Below, one piece after another: positions 40,527-49,441 of a stretch of 64,000 bases of DNA (the stretch's first letter is position 1; every line of letters starts with the position of its first letter). Location of the stretch: positions 1 to 64,000 of the forward strand of contig JAITFN010000051.1 of assembly GCA_031281345.1 (NCBI GenBank), written 5' to 3'. The notes under the pieces are model-generated. The model searched no databases and was not told the origin of the DNA. It saw nothing but the letters and a program-made list of their open reading frames with translations. The stretch is from Candidatus Fibrimonadaceae bacterium (GTDB taxonomy: Bacteria > Fibrobacterota > Fibrobacteria > Fibrobacterales > Fibrobacteraceae). The position numbers and the translations under genes were made by a program.

Positions 40527-43500
40527 CTACTTTGCCAAATCCTCATACTGTTTCCACCTTGCATCCACAAATGCTTGCAGTCTGTTTGCAAGTTCCTCTG
40601 CAGCAGTCGGGTTGGAAGCGGTTAGCATCTTGTAGCGGTTCTCGGTGTAGATATAGTCTTTAACCGGCAAGCTCGGTGCTTTGGAATCCAAAACAAATGG
40701 ATTTTTGCCTTCGTCTATGTTTGCTGGAATGTAGCGGAGCAGGGGCCAGTAGCCGCTTTCCACTGCCATTTTTTGCTGGTTAAGCATATAACGCATATCC
40801 TTTATGCCGTGCGAAATGCAAGGGGAGTAGGCGAGTATAAGCGAGGGGCCGTTGTGGGCTTCTGCTTCGCGGAACACCTTGATTGTGTGCACATCGTTTG
40901 CACCCATAGCGACTTTGCCAACATACACGTTTTTGTAGCTCATAGCGATTAAACCAAGGTCTTTTTTTGGAGCGCGTTTGCCGCTTGCGGCAAACTGCGC
41001 AACCGCTGCCAAATTGGTGCTTTTGCTCGCTTGGCCGCCTGTGTTGGAATACACCTCGGTATCTAAAACCAGAATATTCACGTTCTCGCCGCTGGCAAGA
41101 ACGTGGTCTAAGCCACCATAGCCAATATCATAAGCCCAGCCATCTCCGCCCATAATCCACACGCTCTTGTGCACAAGGTAGTCGGCTAAGGAGATGAGTT
41201 TTTTTGCTTCATGGCTGCTTGATTTTTTCAGAATTTCCTTTAATTTTTCGACATTCGCTCTTTGAGCGGCAATGCCGGCTTCGTCAATTTGGCTTTGCTC
41301 TTTGAGAGTTTTTTTCAAATCTGCTGGAACTTCGCTAACAGAATCTAAAAGGTCTTCGGCTTGTTTTGCGTGGTGGGTTATCGCAACGCGAAGCCCAAGC
41401 CCAAATTCCGCATTGTCTTCAAATAGGGAATTGGTCCAAGCCGGACCTCTGCCTTCTTTGTTTTTTGCCCAAGGGGTAGTTGGTAAATTACCACCGTAAA
41501 TGGAAGAACAGCCTGTTGCATTTGTAACCACCATTCTATCGCCAAACAACTGAGATGCCAAACGGACATAAGGTGTTTCGCCGCAACCTGTGCAAGCACC
41601 GCTGAACTCAAAGAGAGGCTCAAGGAGCATAGCGTTTTTAACGAGTTTCGGGTCAATTTTTGTGCGGTCTGCTTCGGGCAAGTCCACAAAGAAATCCCAA
41701 GCCTTTCCTTCTTTTTCTGCAATATTTGCCTGTGGGAGCATAGTCAAGGCTTTTGCGCCTTTAAGCCCAGAGCAGGCTTCTGTGCAAACTCCGCAACCCG
41801 TACAATCGTAAGGGCTAACCTGAACTGTATATTTAATGTTGCCGTCTAGCTTGAAGCCTTTGCCTTCCATAGTCTTAAATCCTTCTGGGGCATTTCCCAA
41901 GGCAGAGGCATCGTAGGCTTTGGTGCGAATAGCGGCGTGTGGGCAAACCATTGCGCACTTACCGCACTGAATACAAGACTCGGTGTTCCAAACAGGAATT
42001 TCCAAAGCCAAGTCTCGTTTTTCGTATTTGGATGTGGCGGTTGGATATGTGCCGTCTGCAGGTATTTTAGAAACTGGAAGCTCATCGCCATAACCTTCAA
42101 TAATCTTTGCAGTTACGGAGTTTAGGAATTCGTCATTTGTGCCTATCAATGCGGGGCGGAAACCACTTGTCGCGCTAACGCTGTCTGGGACTTTTACCTC
42201 GCTTAAATGAGCTAGGGTGTGGTCAACGGCTTCCCAATTCTTTTTAACAACCTCTTCGCCTTTTTTCAAATAGCTTTTTTTGATTGAATCTTTAATATGG
42301 CTAATTGCCTCTTCTTTTGGCAAAATGCCCGAAATGGCAAAAAAGCAAGTTTGCATAATGGTATTTATGCGCCTGCCCATTCCTGTATCGTGGGCAACCT
42401 TGTAGCCGTCAATAACATAAACTTTGAGCTTTTTGTCTATTATCTGCTTTTGAACTTCTTTTGGGAAGGTATCCCAAGCTGTTTCTGCACTGTGCTGAGT
42501 GTTAATCAAAAACACTGCACCGGGTTTTGCATAGCGGAGCATATTTACTTGGTGAAGGTGCGGGGTATGGTGGCAAGCTATGAAATCTGCCTGGTTTGGC
42601 TCAATTAAATAGGGGGCGTGAATGGGGTCGCTGCCAAAGCGCAAATGGCTGGTTGTTCCGCTGCCGCTCTTTTTGGAATCGTAAACAAAATAGCCTTGGG
42701 TGTAGTTCTCCGTGTATTCGCCTATTATCTTTATGGAATTTTTGTTCGCTCCAACTGTGCCGTCTGCTCCAAGACCATAGAACATAGTTTGGAACAGCTT
42801 TTTCTCCAAACGGAAGTTTTCGTCTATTTCTAGGCTTGTGTTGCTAACATCGTCATTTATGCCAACGGTGAAGTGTTTTTTGGAATCTATGCTATTTGCA
42901 TTATCTATAACCGCCTTTACGTAAGCCGGAGTGAAATCCTTTGATGCCAAGCCATAGCGACCGCCCAAAATTTTTGGAGGCTGCTGGAATTTCCCTTCCA
43001 TAACCGCTTCTGCAACGGTGGTTAAAACATCTTGGAACAAGGGTTCTCCAAGAGAACCAGGTTCTTTGCACCTATCCAGAACTGCTATATTTTTAAAGGA
43101 CTTAGGAAGAGCTGACATAAATTCTTTTGTGGGGAATGGTCTATAGAGATGAACATTTATCATTCCGACTTTTTGCCCTTTGCTCGCCAAAAGCTCAACA
43201 GTTTCACGCACGGTGGCGGCAGCCGAGCCCATTACTACTATAATGGTTTCTGCATTTGCGGCTCCTGTGTATTCCACAAGTTTGTACTGGCGGCCTATTG
43301 CTTTTCCGAGCTTGTCCATATACTCTTGAACAATGCCGGGTACTGCGGTATAATATGGATTTACAGTTTCGCGCCCTTGGAAGTAAACATCTGCGTTTTG
43401 GGCTGTGCCACGCAAAACTGGAGCATCTGGGGTGAGTGCTCTTGCACGGTGGGCGGCAACAAGTTCATCGTCTATTAAATCTCTAATAGTTTCTATGGGG

Positions 43501-44075
43501 AGTTCTTCTATTTTCATTATTTCGTGGGATGTGCGGAAGCCGTCAAAGAAGTGAATAAAAGGAACGCGGGCTTTTAAGGTTGCTGCATGAGCCACCAGTG
43601 CTAGGTCGTGGGCTTCTTGAACGCTGGAGCTGGCGAGCATTGCAAAGCCGGTTTGCCGGCAAGCCATAACGTCTGAATGGTCGCCAAAAATGGAGAGACC
43701 TTGCATAGCAAGGGCGCGGGCGCTTACGTGGAATACCGTGGAAGTGAGTTCGCCTGCTATTTTAAACATATTGGGAATCATTAGCAGCAAGCCTTGGGAT
43801 GCTGTGAATGTTGTGGTTAGGGCGCCGGCTTGCAAGGAGCCGTGAACGGCACCAGCGGCTCCGCCTTCGGATTGCAGTTCTACAACTCTTGGTACTTGCC
43901 CCCAAATATTCTTATGCCCTTGTGCGCTCCAAGCATCGCAGAGTTCTGCCATAGGAGTGGAGGGTGTTATTGGATAAATTGCGACAACTTCGCTTACTTT
44001 GTGCGCTACCCTCGCGGTTGCCTCATTACCATCAACGGCAATCATTTTTTTCTTATCATTATCTTTTTCAGACAT
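40527..44075 (-). CDS. nifJ: Pyruvate:ferredoxin (flavodoxin) oxidoreductase
   Basis: Single-chain PFOR of 1182 residues converting pyruvate and CoA to acetyl-CoA, CO2 and reduced ferredoxin. Start ATG 44075 has GGGAG upstream; 14 further in-frame codons are ignored. Domains in order: pyrimidine-binding (AIYPITPSTPMAE near the N-terminus), central domain II and gamma domain (FFYGLGADGTVGANKN), ferredoxin domain with two CxxCxxCxxxC clusters (CIQCGKCAMVCPHA; CTGCGVCTEACSG), TPP domain (FSGACTGCGETPYV, ATGCSSIYGGN, GGDGWAYDIGYGGLDHVLASG) with cofactor and fourth-cluster cysteines. The length is normal for the homodimeric enzyme. It supplies the low-potential ferredoxin that the right-end oxidoreductase could use. 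TATATT (44110-44105) is a likely -10. Confidence 0.97.
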   Translation of the reverse strand: MSEKDNDKKKMIAVDGNEATARVAHKVSEVVAIYPITPSTPMAELCDAWSAQGHKNIWGQVPRVVELQSEGGAAGAVHGSLQAGALTTTFTASQGLLLMIPNMFKIAGELTSTVFHVSARALAMQGLSIFGDHSDVMACRQTGFAMLASSSVQEAHDLALVAHAATLKARVPFIHFFDGFRTSHEIMKIEELPIETIRDLIDDELVAAHRARALTPDAPVLRGTAQNADVYFQGRETVNPYYTAVPGIVQEYMDKLGKAIGRQYKLVEYTGAANAETIIVVMGSAAATVRETVELLASKGQKVGMINVHLYRPFPTKEFMSALPKSFKNIAVLDRCKEPGSLGEPLFQDVLTTVAEAVMEGKFQQPPKILGGRYGLASKDFTPAYVKAVIDNANSIDSKKHFTVGINDDVSNTSLEIDENFRLEKKLFQTMFYGLGADGTVGANKNSIKIIGEYTENYTQGYFVYDSKKSGSGTTSHLRFGSDPIHAPYLIEPNQADFIACHHTPHLHQVNMLRYAKPGAVFLINTQHSAETAWDTFPKEVQKQIIDKKLKVYVIDGYKVAHDTGMGRRINTIMQTCFFAISGILPKEEAISHIKDSIKKSYLKKGEEVVKKNWEAVDHTLAHLSEVKVPDSVSATSGFRPALIGTNDEFLNSVTAKIIEGYGDELPVSKIPADGTYPTATSKYEKRDLALEIPVWNTESCIQCGKCAMVCPHAAIRTKAYDASALGNAPEGFKTMEGKGFKLDGNIKYTVQVSPYDCTGCGVCTEACSGLKGAKALTMLPQANIAEKEGKAWDFFVDLPEADRTKIDPKLVKNAMLLEPLFEFSGACTGCGETPYVRLASQLFGDRMVVTNATGCSSIYGGNLPTTPWAKNKEGRGPAWTNSLFEDNAEFGLGLRVAITHHAKQAEDLLDSVSEVPADLKKTLKEQSQIDEAGIAAQRANVEKLKEILKKSSSHEAKKLISLADYLVHKSVWIMGGDGWAYDIGYGGLDHVLASGENVNILVLDTEVYSNTGGQASKSTNLAAVAQFAASGKRAPKKDLGLIAMSYKNVYVGKVAMGANDVHTIKVFREAEAHNGPSLILAYSPCISHGIKDMRYMLNQQKMAVESGYWPLLRYIPANIDEGKNPFVLDSKAPSLPVKDYIYTENRYKMLTASNPTAAEELANRLQAFVDARWKQYEDLAK

Positions 44076-44099
44076 AAAAACTCCCAAAAAATAGACGTG

Positions 44100-44116
44100 A
44101 GAGTAATATAGTAACA
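44100..44116 (-). promoter_or_regulatory. Putative nifJ promoter (-10)
   Basis: Minus-strand TTACTATATTACTC contains TATATT (44110-44105), about 30 nt before ATG 44075, with GGGAG between. It is divergent from the sigma-54 promoter of flgB. Confidence 0.45.
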
Positions 44117-44162
44117 ATTATTTCAGCAATCGGGAAAATCGGTGAATCGGGGTTCAGACAAA

Positions 44163-44179
44163 TTGGCACGGTTTTTGCA
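44163..44179 (+). promoter_or_regulatory. Sigma-54 promoter of the flagellar rod operon
   Basis: TTGGCACG, four bases, TTGCA: a near-perfect sigma-54 (RpoN) -24/-12 site with GG (44165-44166) and GC (44177-44178) separated by exactly 10 bp. It lies 22 bp before the flgB start. A GGTTCAGACA repeat copy sits just upstream. Confidence 0.9.
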
Positions 44180-44200
44180 TATATACAAAATGAGGTTACT

Positions 44201-44635
44201 ATGCTTACAAAACTAGCCATCCTAGACAAGACAAGCATCCCTGTTGCGAGCAAAGGGTTAGATGCTTATGCCCACAGAGGCAGGGCTATTGCTAATAATA
44301 TAGCCAATGTAAGCACCCCAGGCTACCGCCGCATAGAAGTTTCCTTTGAAGACCAATTACGCAGAGCTTTGGACAAACAACTCAATTTGGCCGGAGAACG
44401 CACCGATGGCAACCATTTATTTTTAGGCCGCCCAGAACTTGAACACGTGAAAAGCGAAGGATATCGCGTTGACGACTATACAAATCCGGGTGAAATAAAC
44501 AATGTGGATATAGATATAGAAATGGCAAAACTTGCAGAAAACGAAATTGCTTTTAATTTTGCAGCCACATTCATAAAAGACCGCAGTGGGGCAATAGGGG
44601 AGGCAATTAGAGGAAGCAGGTTCGGAGGTGAATAG
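44201..44635 (+). CDS. flgB: Flagellar basal-body rod protein FlgB
   Basis: Proximal rod protein of 144 residues. The rod-family N-terminal motif RGRAIANNIANVSTPGYRR is clear, with the C-terminal helix (AKLAENEIAFNFAATFIKDRSGAIGEAIRG) that polymerises in the rod. It is exported by the flagellar type III apparatus and has no signal peptide. GAGG lies upstream of ATG 44201. It is the first gene behind the sigma-54 promoter; flgC starts 3 nt after its stop. Confidence 0.94.
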   Translation: MLTKLAILDKTSIPVASKGLDAYAHRGRAIANNIANVSTPGYRRIEVSFEDQLRRALDKQLNLAGERTDGNHLFLGRPELEHVKSEGYRVDDYTNPGEINNVDIDIEMAKLAENEIAFNFAATFIKDRSGAIGEAIRGSRFGGE

Positions 44636-44638
44636 TTT

Positions 44639-45151
44639 ATGGCAATGGTAGGACTTTTTACAGGCTTGAATATAAGCGCAACGGGTTTAAGGGCTCAGCG
44701 TGTTAGGCAAAACGTTATTGCCTCAAACATAGCAAATGTAGAAACAACCCGCACTCCAAATGGCGGCCCCTACAAAAGGCAGCACGTGATTTTAGAGGCA
44801 GACCCTCTTGAATTTGACCAATTTTTGGTAAAAGAGGAAAACAAAATTAGAGGAACAAAAACCCAGCCTGGTCACATAAACATTCCTCAACCGGAATGGC
44901 CAGTATCTAGGGAACACATAGGCAGCGGCGTAAAAGTCCAAGAAATTAGACCAGACGAAGGCCCAGACAAACTGGTATATAACCCAGACCATCCAGATGC
45001 GGATGAAAACGGCTATGTACACATGCCAAACGTCAATATAGTAGAAGAAATGGTGGATATGATAACAGCAACAAGAGCGTATGAGGCAAACACAACCGCA
45101 TTCAACAGCACAAAAGCGATGTTGATGAAAGCATTAGATTTAGCAAATTAA
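44639..45151 (+). CDS. flgC: Flagellar basal-body rod protein FlgC
   Basis: Proximal rod protein of 170 residues, longer than the usual 135-150. The N-terminal SATGLRAQRVRQNVIASNIANVETTRTPNGGPYKRQ and the C-terminal YVHMPNVNIVEEMVDMITATRAYEANTTAFNSTKAM are diagnostic. The extra length lies in the middle (about 55-115). GGAGG precedes the ATG. It is followed by a strong hairpin and then two further genes. Confidence 0.95.
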   Translation: MAMVGLFTGLNISATGLRAQRVRQNVIASNIANVETTRTPNGGPYKRQHVILEADPLEFDQFLVKEENKIRGTKTQPGHINIPQPEWPVSREHIGSGVKVQEIRPDEGPDKLVYNPDHPDADENGYVHMPNVNIVEEMVDMITATRAYEANTTAFNSTKAMLMKALDLAN

Positions 45152-45152
45152 C

Positions 45153-45192
45153 CACGTAGTAGGGGCAATCCTACGTGATTGCCCCTTACGTG
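45153..45192. repeat. GTAGGGGC palindromic hairpin, copy 3, with outer arms
   Basis: Inner arms GGGGCAATC (45162-45170) and GATTGCCCC (45177-45185) pair over 9 bp; outer arms CACGTA (45153-45158) and TACGTG (45187-45192) extend it. It lies inside the flagellar operon between flgC and the small gene, without a T-tract. It could end or process part of the transcripts. Confidence 0.75.
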
Positions 45193-45230
45193 ATTAAATG
45201 GAACAGGGACGTTAAAACAAGGAAGTTGAT

Positions 45231-45548
45231 ATGAAAGTAGATGTTCAAAAATTCATGGAATTGCGCAATAGCGCAATAGAGCGTTCGGGAACCACCCGAG
45301 GCGTTAAGGTTTCTCCAAAAACTGCCGATAATAATAATGATTGGCGTTCTCTCTTGGAATCCAAAAGAAAGGAAATTGGGCTGCAGCCTGCGGCTCCGGT
45401 TGCAAAAAGCAATGTAACCAAGCAGGCTAAGGTTGTGGCTACGAATTTTGACGGGACGATAGAAGAACGGGTAAGCGCTCTGCGTGAAAGGAGCTCAGAG
45501 GGCTTGCCCGTTCGCGAACGTGGAAATTTTATTGATGTAAGGGCTTAA
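45231..45548 (+). CDS. Small protein of unknown function in the flagellar rod operon
   Basis: I do not recognise this 105-residue protein. It is hydrophilic and basic, without a signal peptide or membrane helix, and ends in RERGNFIDVRA. The middle (about 50-75) is Ala/Val/Lys-rich and looks disordered. AAGGAAG precedes ATG 45231. Position between flgC and fliE suggests a role in flagellar assembly or its regulation, such as a lineage-specific chaperone, but that rests on context only. Confidence 0.6.
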   Translation: MKVDVQKFMELRNSAIERSGTTRGVKVSPKTADNNNDWRSLLESKRKEIGLQPAAPVAKSNVTKQAKVVATNFDGTIEERVSALRERSSEGLPVRERGNFIDVRA

Positions 45549-45567
45549 ATCTTAAATATGGCATGAA

Positions 45568-45580
45568 TTTTGCTATATTT
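45568..45580 (+). promoter_or_regulatory. Possible additional promoter before fliE
   Basis: ATTTTGC followed by TATATT lies about 20 nt before ATG 45598, with AAGAAGG between. It resembles the window's TTTTC-TANNTT elements and could give fliE some sigma-54-independent expression. Confidence 0.4.
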
Positions 45581-45597
45581 ATTATAAGAAGGTTAAT

Positions 45598-45930
45598 ATG
45601 TATAGCGATATAAGAACACCAGTATCAAACTCACAGCCGCTGAGCGACACAGTTCAGCCGCTTAACCCCGGCATTGACCCAAAACGCATGGGCCCCCAAA
45701 AGGCAGATGCGCCCAAATTTGACGAAATGCTAAAAGGATTTTTAACAGACGTAAACCACATGCAAAACTACGCCGACGAGTCCATTCAAAAAATGGTAGC
45801 CGGAGAAATCAAGGATGTTCACCAAGTTATGCTTGCAGTTGGCGAAGCAAAGGTTGCTTTTAACCTAATGCTGGAAATCCGCAATAAAACCATGGATGCC
45901 TACAACGAGCTTATCAAAATGCGTGGTTAA
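45598..45930 (+). CDS. fliE: Flagellar hook-basal body protein FliE
   Basis: Rod-MS ring junction protein of 110 residues. The C-terminal half has the FliE pattern (MVAGEIKDVHQVMLAVGEAKVAFNLMLEIRNKTMDAYNELIKM). The N-terminus is Pro-rich and variable. It ends the plus-strand flagellar block, overlapping the convergent outer-membrane protein gene by 4 bp, so the usual fliF-fliG-fliH continuation is not here. Confidence 0.93.
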   Translation: MYSDIRTPVSNSQPLSDTVQPLNPGIDPKRMGPQKADAPKFDEMLKGFLTDVNHMQNYADESIQKMVAGEIKDVHQVMLAVGEAKVAFNLMLEIRNKTMDAYNELIKMRG

Positions 45931-47387
45931 AGAGCAACATTTATTCCGCAAAAAAATCTAGCCTCATTATAGCCGCCAAAGGGGAAATCTTTGGCTTTTT
46001 TAGAGAGAACTTGGAGCAAAACCGCATAAAGTGAAGTGTTCAGTTCGGGTATTCTCTGCTCAATTTGGGCATTCCAAAACCATATATCTGGTTTATTCCT
46101 ATAAAGCCATTCATGGGCAATGGATAAATTTTGCAAAAAACGATATTTCACAAATAGTTTGGCCGTGCTTTCCGCTGGTTTAATATCGTAAAAAATATCC
46201 TCGCGGTAATATTCAAAAAATTCCCTTGAATAAGCGGCTCCGGCTTCTGCCAACCCGGATTTATAGGCTATTTCGCTGTCAAAGCCAATGGATTCAAAAT
46301 CTTCTGTATAAGCGTAGTTTTGATACGCCTTCACCTTCATAAAAAGAGGCTTTGAATTGTAGCTTGTTTCACTATATATCTTCACGCCATTTTGCCTGAG
46401 CAAAACTCCAAGCGTTAAATCGGTGGGATTGCTAATCTCGGTATTGTATTCCAAACTATCTGCAAATACAAAATCAGCAAATTTCAGCTCCTGATATTTT
46501 CTAGGGCTAAAAGATATAAACCCTTTGTTTGTAATGAGTTGCAAAAAGCTGTGATTGAAGTCCACCCAAGCTGTAATGTTCTCTTTGTCTTCTGTTCGGC
46601 TTGCGTAAAAACCTCCACCTGTATTTTCGCCTTTAAGCCTAAGACCAAAGTTGTTATTAACTTCTGAGGCTGAATCTTGAATTTGGGATTTTTCGGTGGA
46701 GAAGTTAAGTTCAATCTCTTTTTCCATAAAATAAAACTCGGCATTTCCTTCCACCCTTGGGCTAATGCGAATGGGAACCCACTCCTGCCTGTTCCAAGCC
46801 CAAAGATATTCAGAACCGGTTAGAACAGAGGCATTTTTGAAAAAATCATCATCGCTGTTATAGCCAAATCCGCCATAAATACCTGAATATGCAGGCAAAT
46901 TTTCGCCAAACCCGGAGAATTTTTGCGAATTATTTATGCGTTTTTTGCGGTCATTGAATGTGGCTTCGCTAAAATGGTCTATTTGGTTGAATTCCAAAAT
47001 AGCATAAAATCCCTTGAAAGGGGGAGTTGCAAAGCCGCCGTAAAGCATAGGTGTGCGGTTTGGTTCTTCGCCTAGGGCGTTTAATTCTTGCCAGAGCATA
47101 TCTCCCAATTCGTTTCCAAAGTAAAACCAAAGGCTGCTCTCCCTTATTTCCCAGTCCATAATAGGAACAAAGCGGTTAAAGATTCTCCGGTTTTTCCATT
47201 TATCCGGCCGCCAAGTTTCTTCTTCTGCATTCAAGCCAAGGTTCCCTGGTTTTCTGCTATAAGTGTAAGTGGGCATTGCTATTAGATAGGTTCCTTGTTC
47301 GTTTGTAAACGGAGTTAAAGCGGGCGTTTCGCCTTGAATTTGAGCAAAAGCAATGGAGCAAAAAAACGCTAAAACGAGAAGAGGCAC
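45927..47387 (-). CDS. Putative outer-membrane beta-barrel protein
   Basis: Exported protein of 486 residues with signal peptide and many alternating hydrophobic/aromatic strands (for example FYAILEFNQID, GNAEFYFMEKEIELNF, LFVKYRFLQNLSIAHEWLYR), as in a large outer-membrane barrel. No family is recognised. I start at GTG 47387 because TACCTT ends exactly 7 nt before it, as at glmS; a TTG 14 codons further (47429) lies in the same frame. From the GTG the signal sequence is MPLLVLAFFCSIAFA, which lacks basic residues, so the longer start cannot be excluded. It is divergent from the TPR gene. Confidence 0.6.
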   Translation of the reverse strand: MPLLVLAFFCSIAFAQIQGETPALTPFTNEQGTYLIAMPTYTYSRKPGNLGLNAEEETWRPDKWKNRRIFNRFVPIMDWEIRESSLWFYFGNELGDMLWQELNALGEEPNRTPMLYGGFATPPFKGFYAILEFNQIDHFSEATFNDRKKRINNSQKFSGFGENLPAYSGIYGGFGYNSDDDFFKNASVLTGSEYLWAWNRQEWVPIRISPRVEGNAEFYFMEKEIELNFSTEKSQIQDSASEVNNNFGLRLKGENTGGGFYASRTEDKENITAWVDFNHSFLQLITNKGFISFSPRKYQELKFADFVFADSLEYNTEISNPTDLTLGVLLRQNGVKIYSETSYNSKPLFMKVKAYQNYAYTEDFESIGFDSEIAYKSGLAEAGAAYSREFFEYYREDIFYDIKPAESTAKLFVKYRFLQNLSIAHEWLYRNKPDIWFWNAQIEQRIPELNTSLYAVLLQVLSKKAKDFPFGGYNEARFFCGINVAL

Positions 47388-47393
47388 TGCGGT

Positions 47394-47421
47394 TAAGGTA
47401 GAAAAAGAATTTTCTATATTA
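47394..47421. promoter_or_regulatory. Bidirectional leaderless promoter, outer-membrane protein / TPR protein
   Basis: Arms TAAGGTAGAAAA and TTTTCTATATTA (10 of 12 symmetrical) around 4 bp. Plus-strand TATATT (47415-47420) ends 8 nt before ATG 47429; minus-strand TACCTT (47400-47395) ends 7 nt before GTG 47387. Neither side has a Shine-Dalgarno. Confidence 0.6.
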
Positions 47422-47428
47422 CCCACCA

Positions 47429-49441
47429 ATGTTCAAGCATTTTTTAACTATAGTCGCTTTTGCGGGAGTTTTTGTTTTTGCGCAAAATCCGCAATCCCTT
47501 AGGTTAAAGCAAGCTGGGGAGCTTGCGAACCAAGGAAGGCACAAAGAGGCTTTGGATGAATACAAAGCCGTGCTTTCTATTGACAAAAGCAATGCAGAGG
47601 CATATTTGGGTGCGGGCGATGCGCGGCTTAAAATGAAGGATTACAAACTTGCTTTGGACAATTTTCAGCTTGCCCAAAAATACAACCCAAAACTCACCAA
47701 AGCCATAGAAGGGGAGGCAGAGGCTTATGAAGCTCTGTCTCAAAAAGAGAATGCCCTTGCCAGATGGCAGGCTTTGGCAGAGGCCGGAACTGCAGAGCAA
47801 AAAACAAAAGCCGTATCTAGGATAGGGATATTGCTCGGAACCAATGCAAACGGTCAGGCATCACAAACACCGCAAACGCCGCAAGCCCCTCCTCTGTCCG
47901 CTGCATCTTCTGCATCTGCCAAATCGTCTCAGTCAGCTAATCCATCTCCAGCCGCTGCTGGCAAATCAAAGTACACTTATGATTCTCCAGAATTCAAAGC
48001 TGGGCTTGCCGCTTTTGAAAAAAAGAATTGGGCAGAATCTGCAAAATCTTGGGGAGAGGTACTAAAAAAAGAACCAGGCAACCCTGGGGCTTATTATTAC
48101 GCTGGTGTTTGCCGCTTTAATTTGGGCGAAATGGACAAGGCTGTGATAAATTTCAATAAAAGTTTTGATTATCCAGAAAAAGGCTATAACTCACATTATT
48201 ATCTAGGCAGAGTTTACGAGCAAAAAGGCGATAAGGCAAAAGCGATAAGTTATTACAATAAATATTTGCAGCTAACGCCAAGCGCAGACGGCAAAGCAGA
48301 GGTAAAAGGCAGAATAGCCGCGCTTAATAGCGGGGTAGCTGCTCCTGCGGTCAAAGATAGCACAACGGAAAGCAACCAAGCCAGCAGTAGTTCAGATGCA
48401 AAATCTTCTGCATCTTATGCGTGCAATAGCTTGGAAAGTTGCTTAAAAATGGAAGAAAAGCGCAAGCAAGATTCTGTGGCGGCATATTTGGAAAGCCTTA
48501 AAAACAAGCCTTTAACCATTGGTCCCGAAAAGGTAGCTCCAACGGAATATGGTGGCAGTTTTGCCTTTGCCTCCTTAACAGAAGTCGGTAGCGCAGATTT
48601 GCAAAAGGCCTTTAACCTAGTTCAAAAAAAATCATTTCAGTCTGCAATAGATGCTTTGCAAACAACACGGCAAAAATTTTCTGGAACTCCTAATTCAATG
48701 GCCGCCGCATACAACCTGCTCTCGCTTTACCAATATCTTGAACTGCACGATAAAGTAGTTGCTCTTGGAAATTCCGTTTTGCAAGAGCCTGTGCCAGAGC
48801 CTTACAAAAGCGCGGTGCTTTATATGCTTGCATTTAGCCAAGTAAAAAAAGAGCAATATCAAGTTGGCGACAATTCGCTTTCAAATGTTATAGAAGACCA
48901 AAAACTTGGGCCAACTCTTGGGCAGAAACTGGCATTGAAAGCCGAAATAGCCGCTAAATACAAACCCGACCAAGGCTCACCAGAAATTTTGAAAAAAGCC
49001 ATAGAAGCAGAATCCGATAACGCCAAAAAGAATGAGCTTCGACTTAAACTGGCAGAATTATATATGAAATTGCAAGATACTCCCTTTGCAATACAAACCT
49101 ACAAAGACATAGCCGAAGACTGCCCAGTAAATACTGCGTCTCCTTGCCGCAAGGCTATTTATGAACTTGGCAATATCAGTTTTATAGCTCAAAATTGGCC
49201 TATGGCACTTGAATATTACAACAAAGCGATGGAACAAAATAATAAAGACCCAGAGCTTGTTTCTTGGGCATTGTTCCAAATAGGAAACGTGTTTCGCAAA
49301 CAGAACAACGTTAAAGAAGCCGTGCGTTATTACGACCGCCTTATAAAAGAGCACCCCGGAACCTATTGGGCAGACCAAGCAAAGCTTTACAAAGATGATG
49401 TTATTTGGCACGAGAACAATAAAGGAGTACTGAAGAAATGA
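47429..49441 (+). CDS. Exported TPR-repeat protein
   Basis: Protein of 670 residues with a short signal peptide (FLTIVAFAGVFVFA). Tetratricopeptide repeats occupy about 25-130, 190-300 and 380-660 (for example AEAYLGAGDARLKMKDYKLALDNFQLAQKYNP, split here by name only), separated by Ser/Ala/Pro/Gln-rich linkers (about 140-180 and 305-330). The C-terminal part resembles YbgF/BamD-like periplasmic TPRs (YYDRLIKEHPGTYWADQAKLY). Such proteins scaffold envelope machines. It is followed by FlgN-like, kinase and DnaA-like genes; the first two are coupled by 4-nt and 1-nt overlaps. The message is predicted to be leaderless. Confidence 0.8.
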   Translation: MFKHFLTIVAFAGVFVFAQNPQSLRLKQAGELANQGRHKEALDEYKAVLSIDKSNAEAYLGAGDARLKMKDYKLALDNFQLAQKYNPKLTKAIEGEAEAYEALSQKENALARWQALAEAGTAEQKTKAVSRIGILLGTNANGQASQTPQTPQAPPLSAASSASAKSSQSANPSPAAAGKSKYTYDSPEFKAGLAAFEKKNWAESAKSWGEVLKKEPGNPGAYYYAGVCRFNLGEMDKAVINFNKSFDYPEKGYNSHYYLGRVYEQKGDKAKAISYYNKYLQLTPSADGKAEVKGRIAALNSGVAAPAVKDSTTESNQASSSSDAKSSASYACNSLESCLKMEEKRKQDSVAAYLESLKNKPLTIGPEKVAPTEYGGSFAFASLTEVGSADLQKAFNLVQKKSFQSAIDALQTTRQKFSGTPNSMAAAYNLLSLYQYLELHDKVVALGNSVLQEPVPEPYKSAVLYMLAFSQVKKEQYQVGDNSLSNVIEDQKLGPTLGQKLALKAEIAAKYKPDQGSPEILKKAIEAESDNAKKNELRLKLAELYMKLQDTPFAIQTYKDIAEDCPVNTASPCRKAIYELGNISFIAQNWPMALEYYNKAMEQNNKDPELVSWALFQIGNVFRKQNNVKEAVRYYDRLIKEHPGTYWADQAKLYKDDVIWHENNKGVLKK

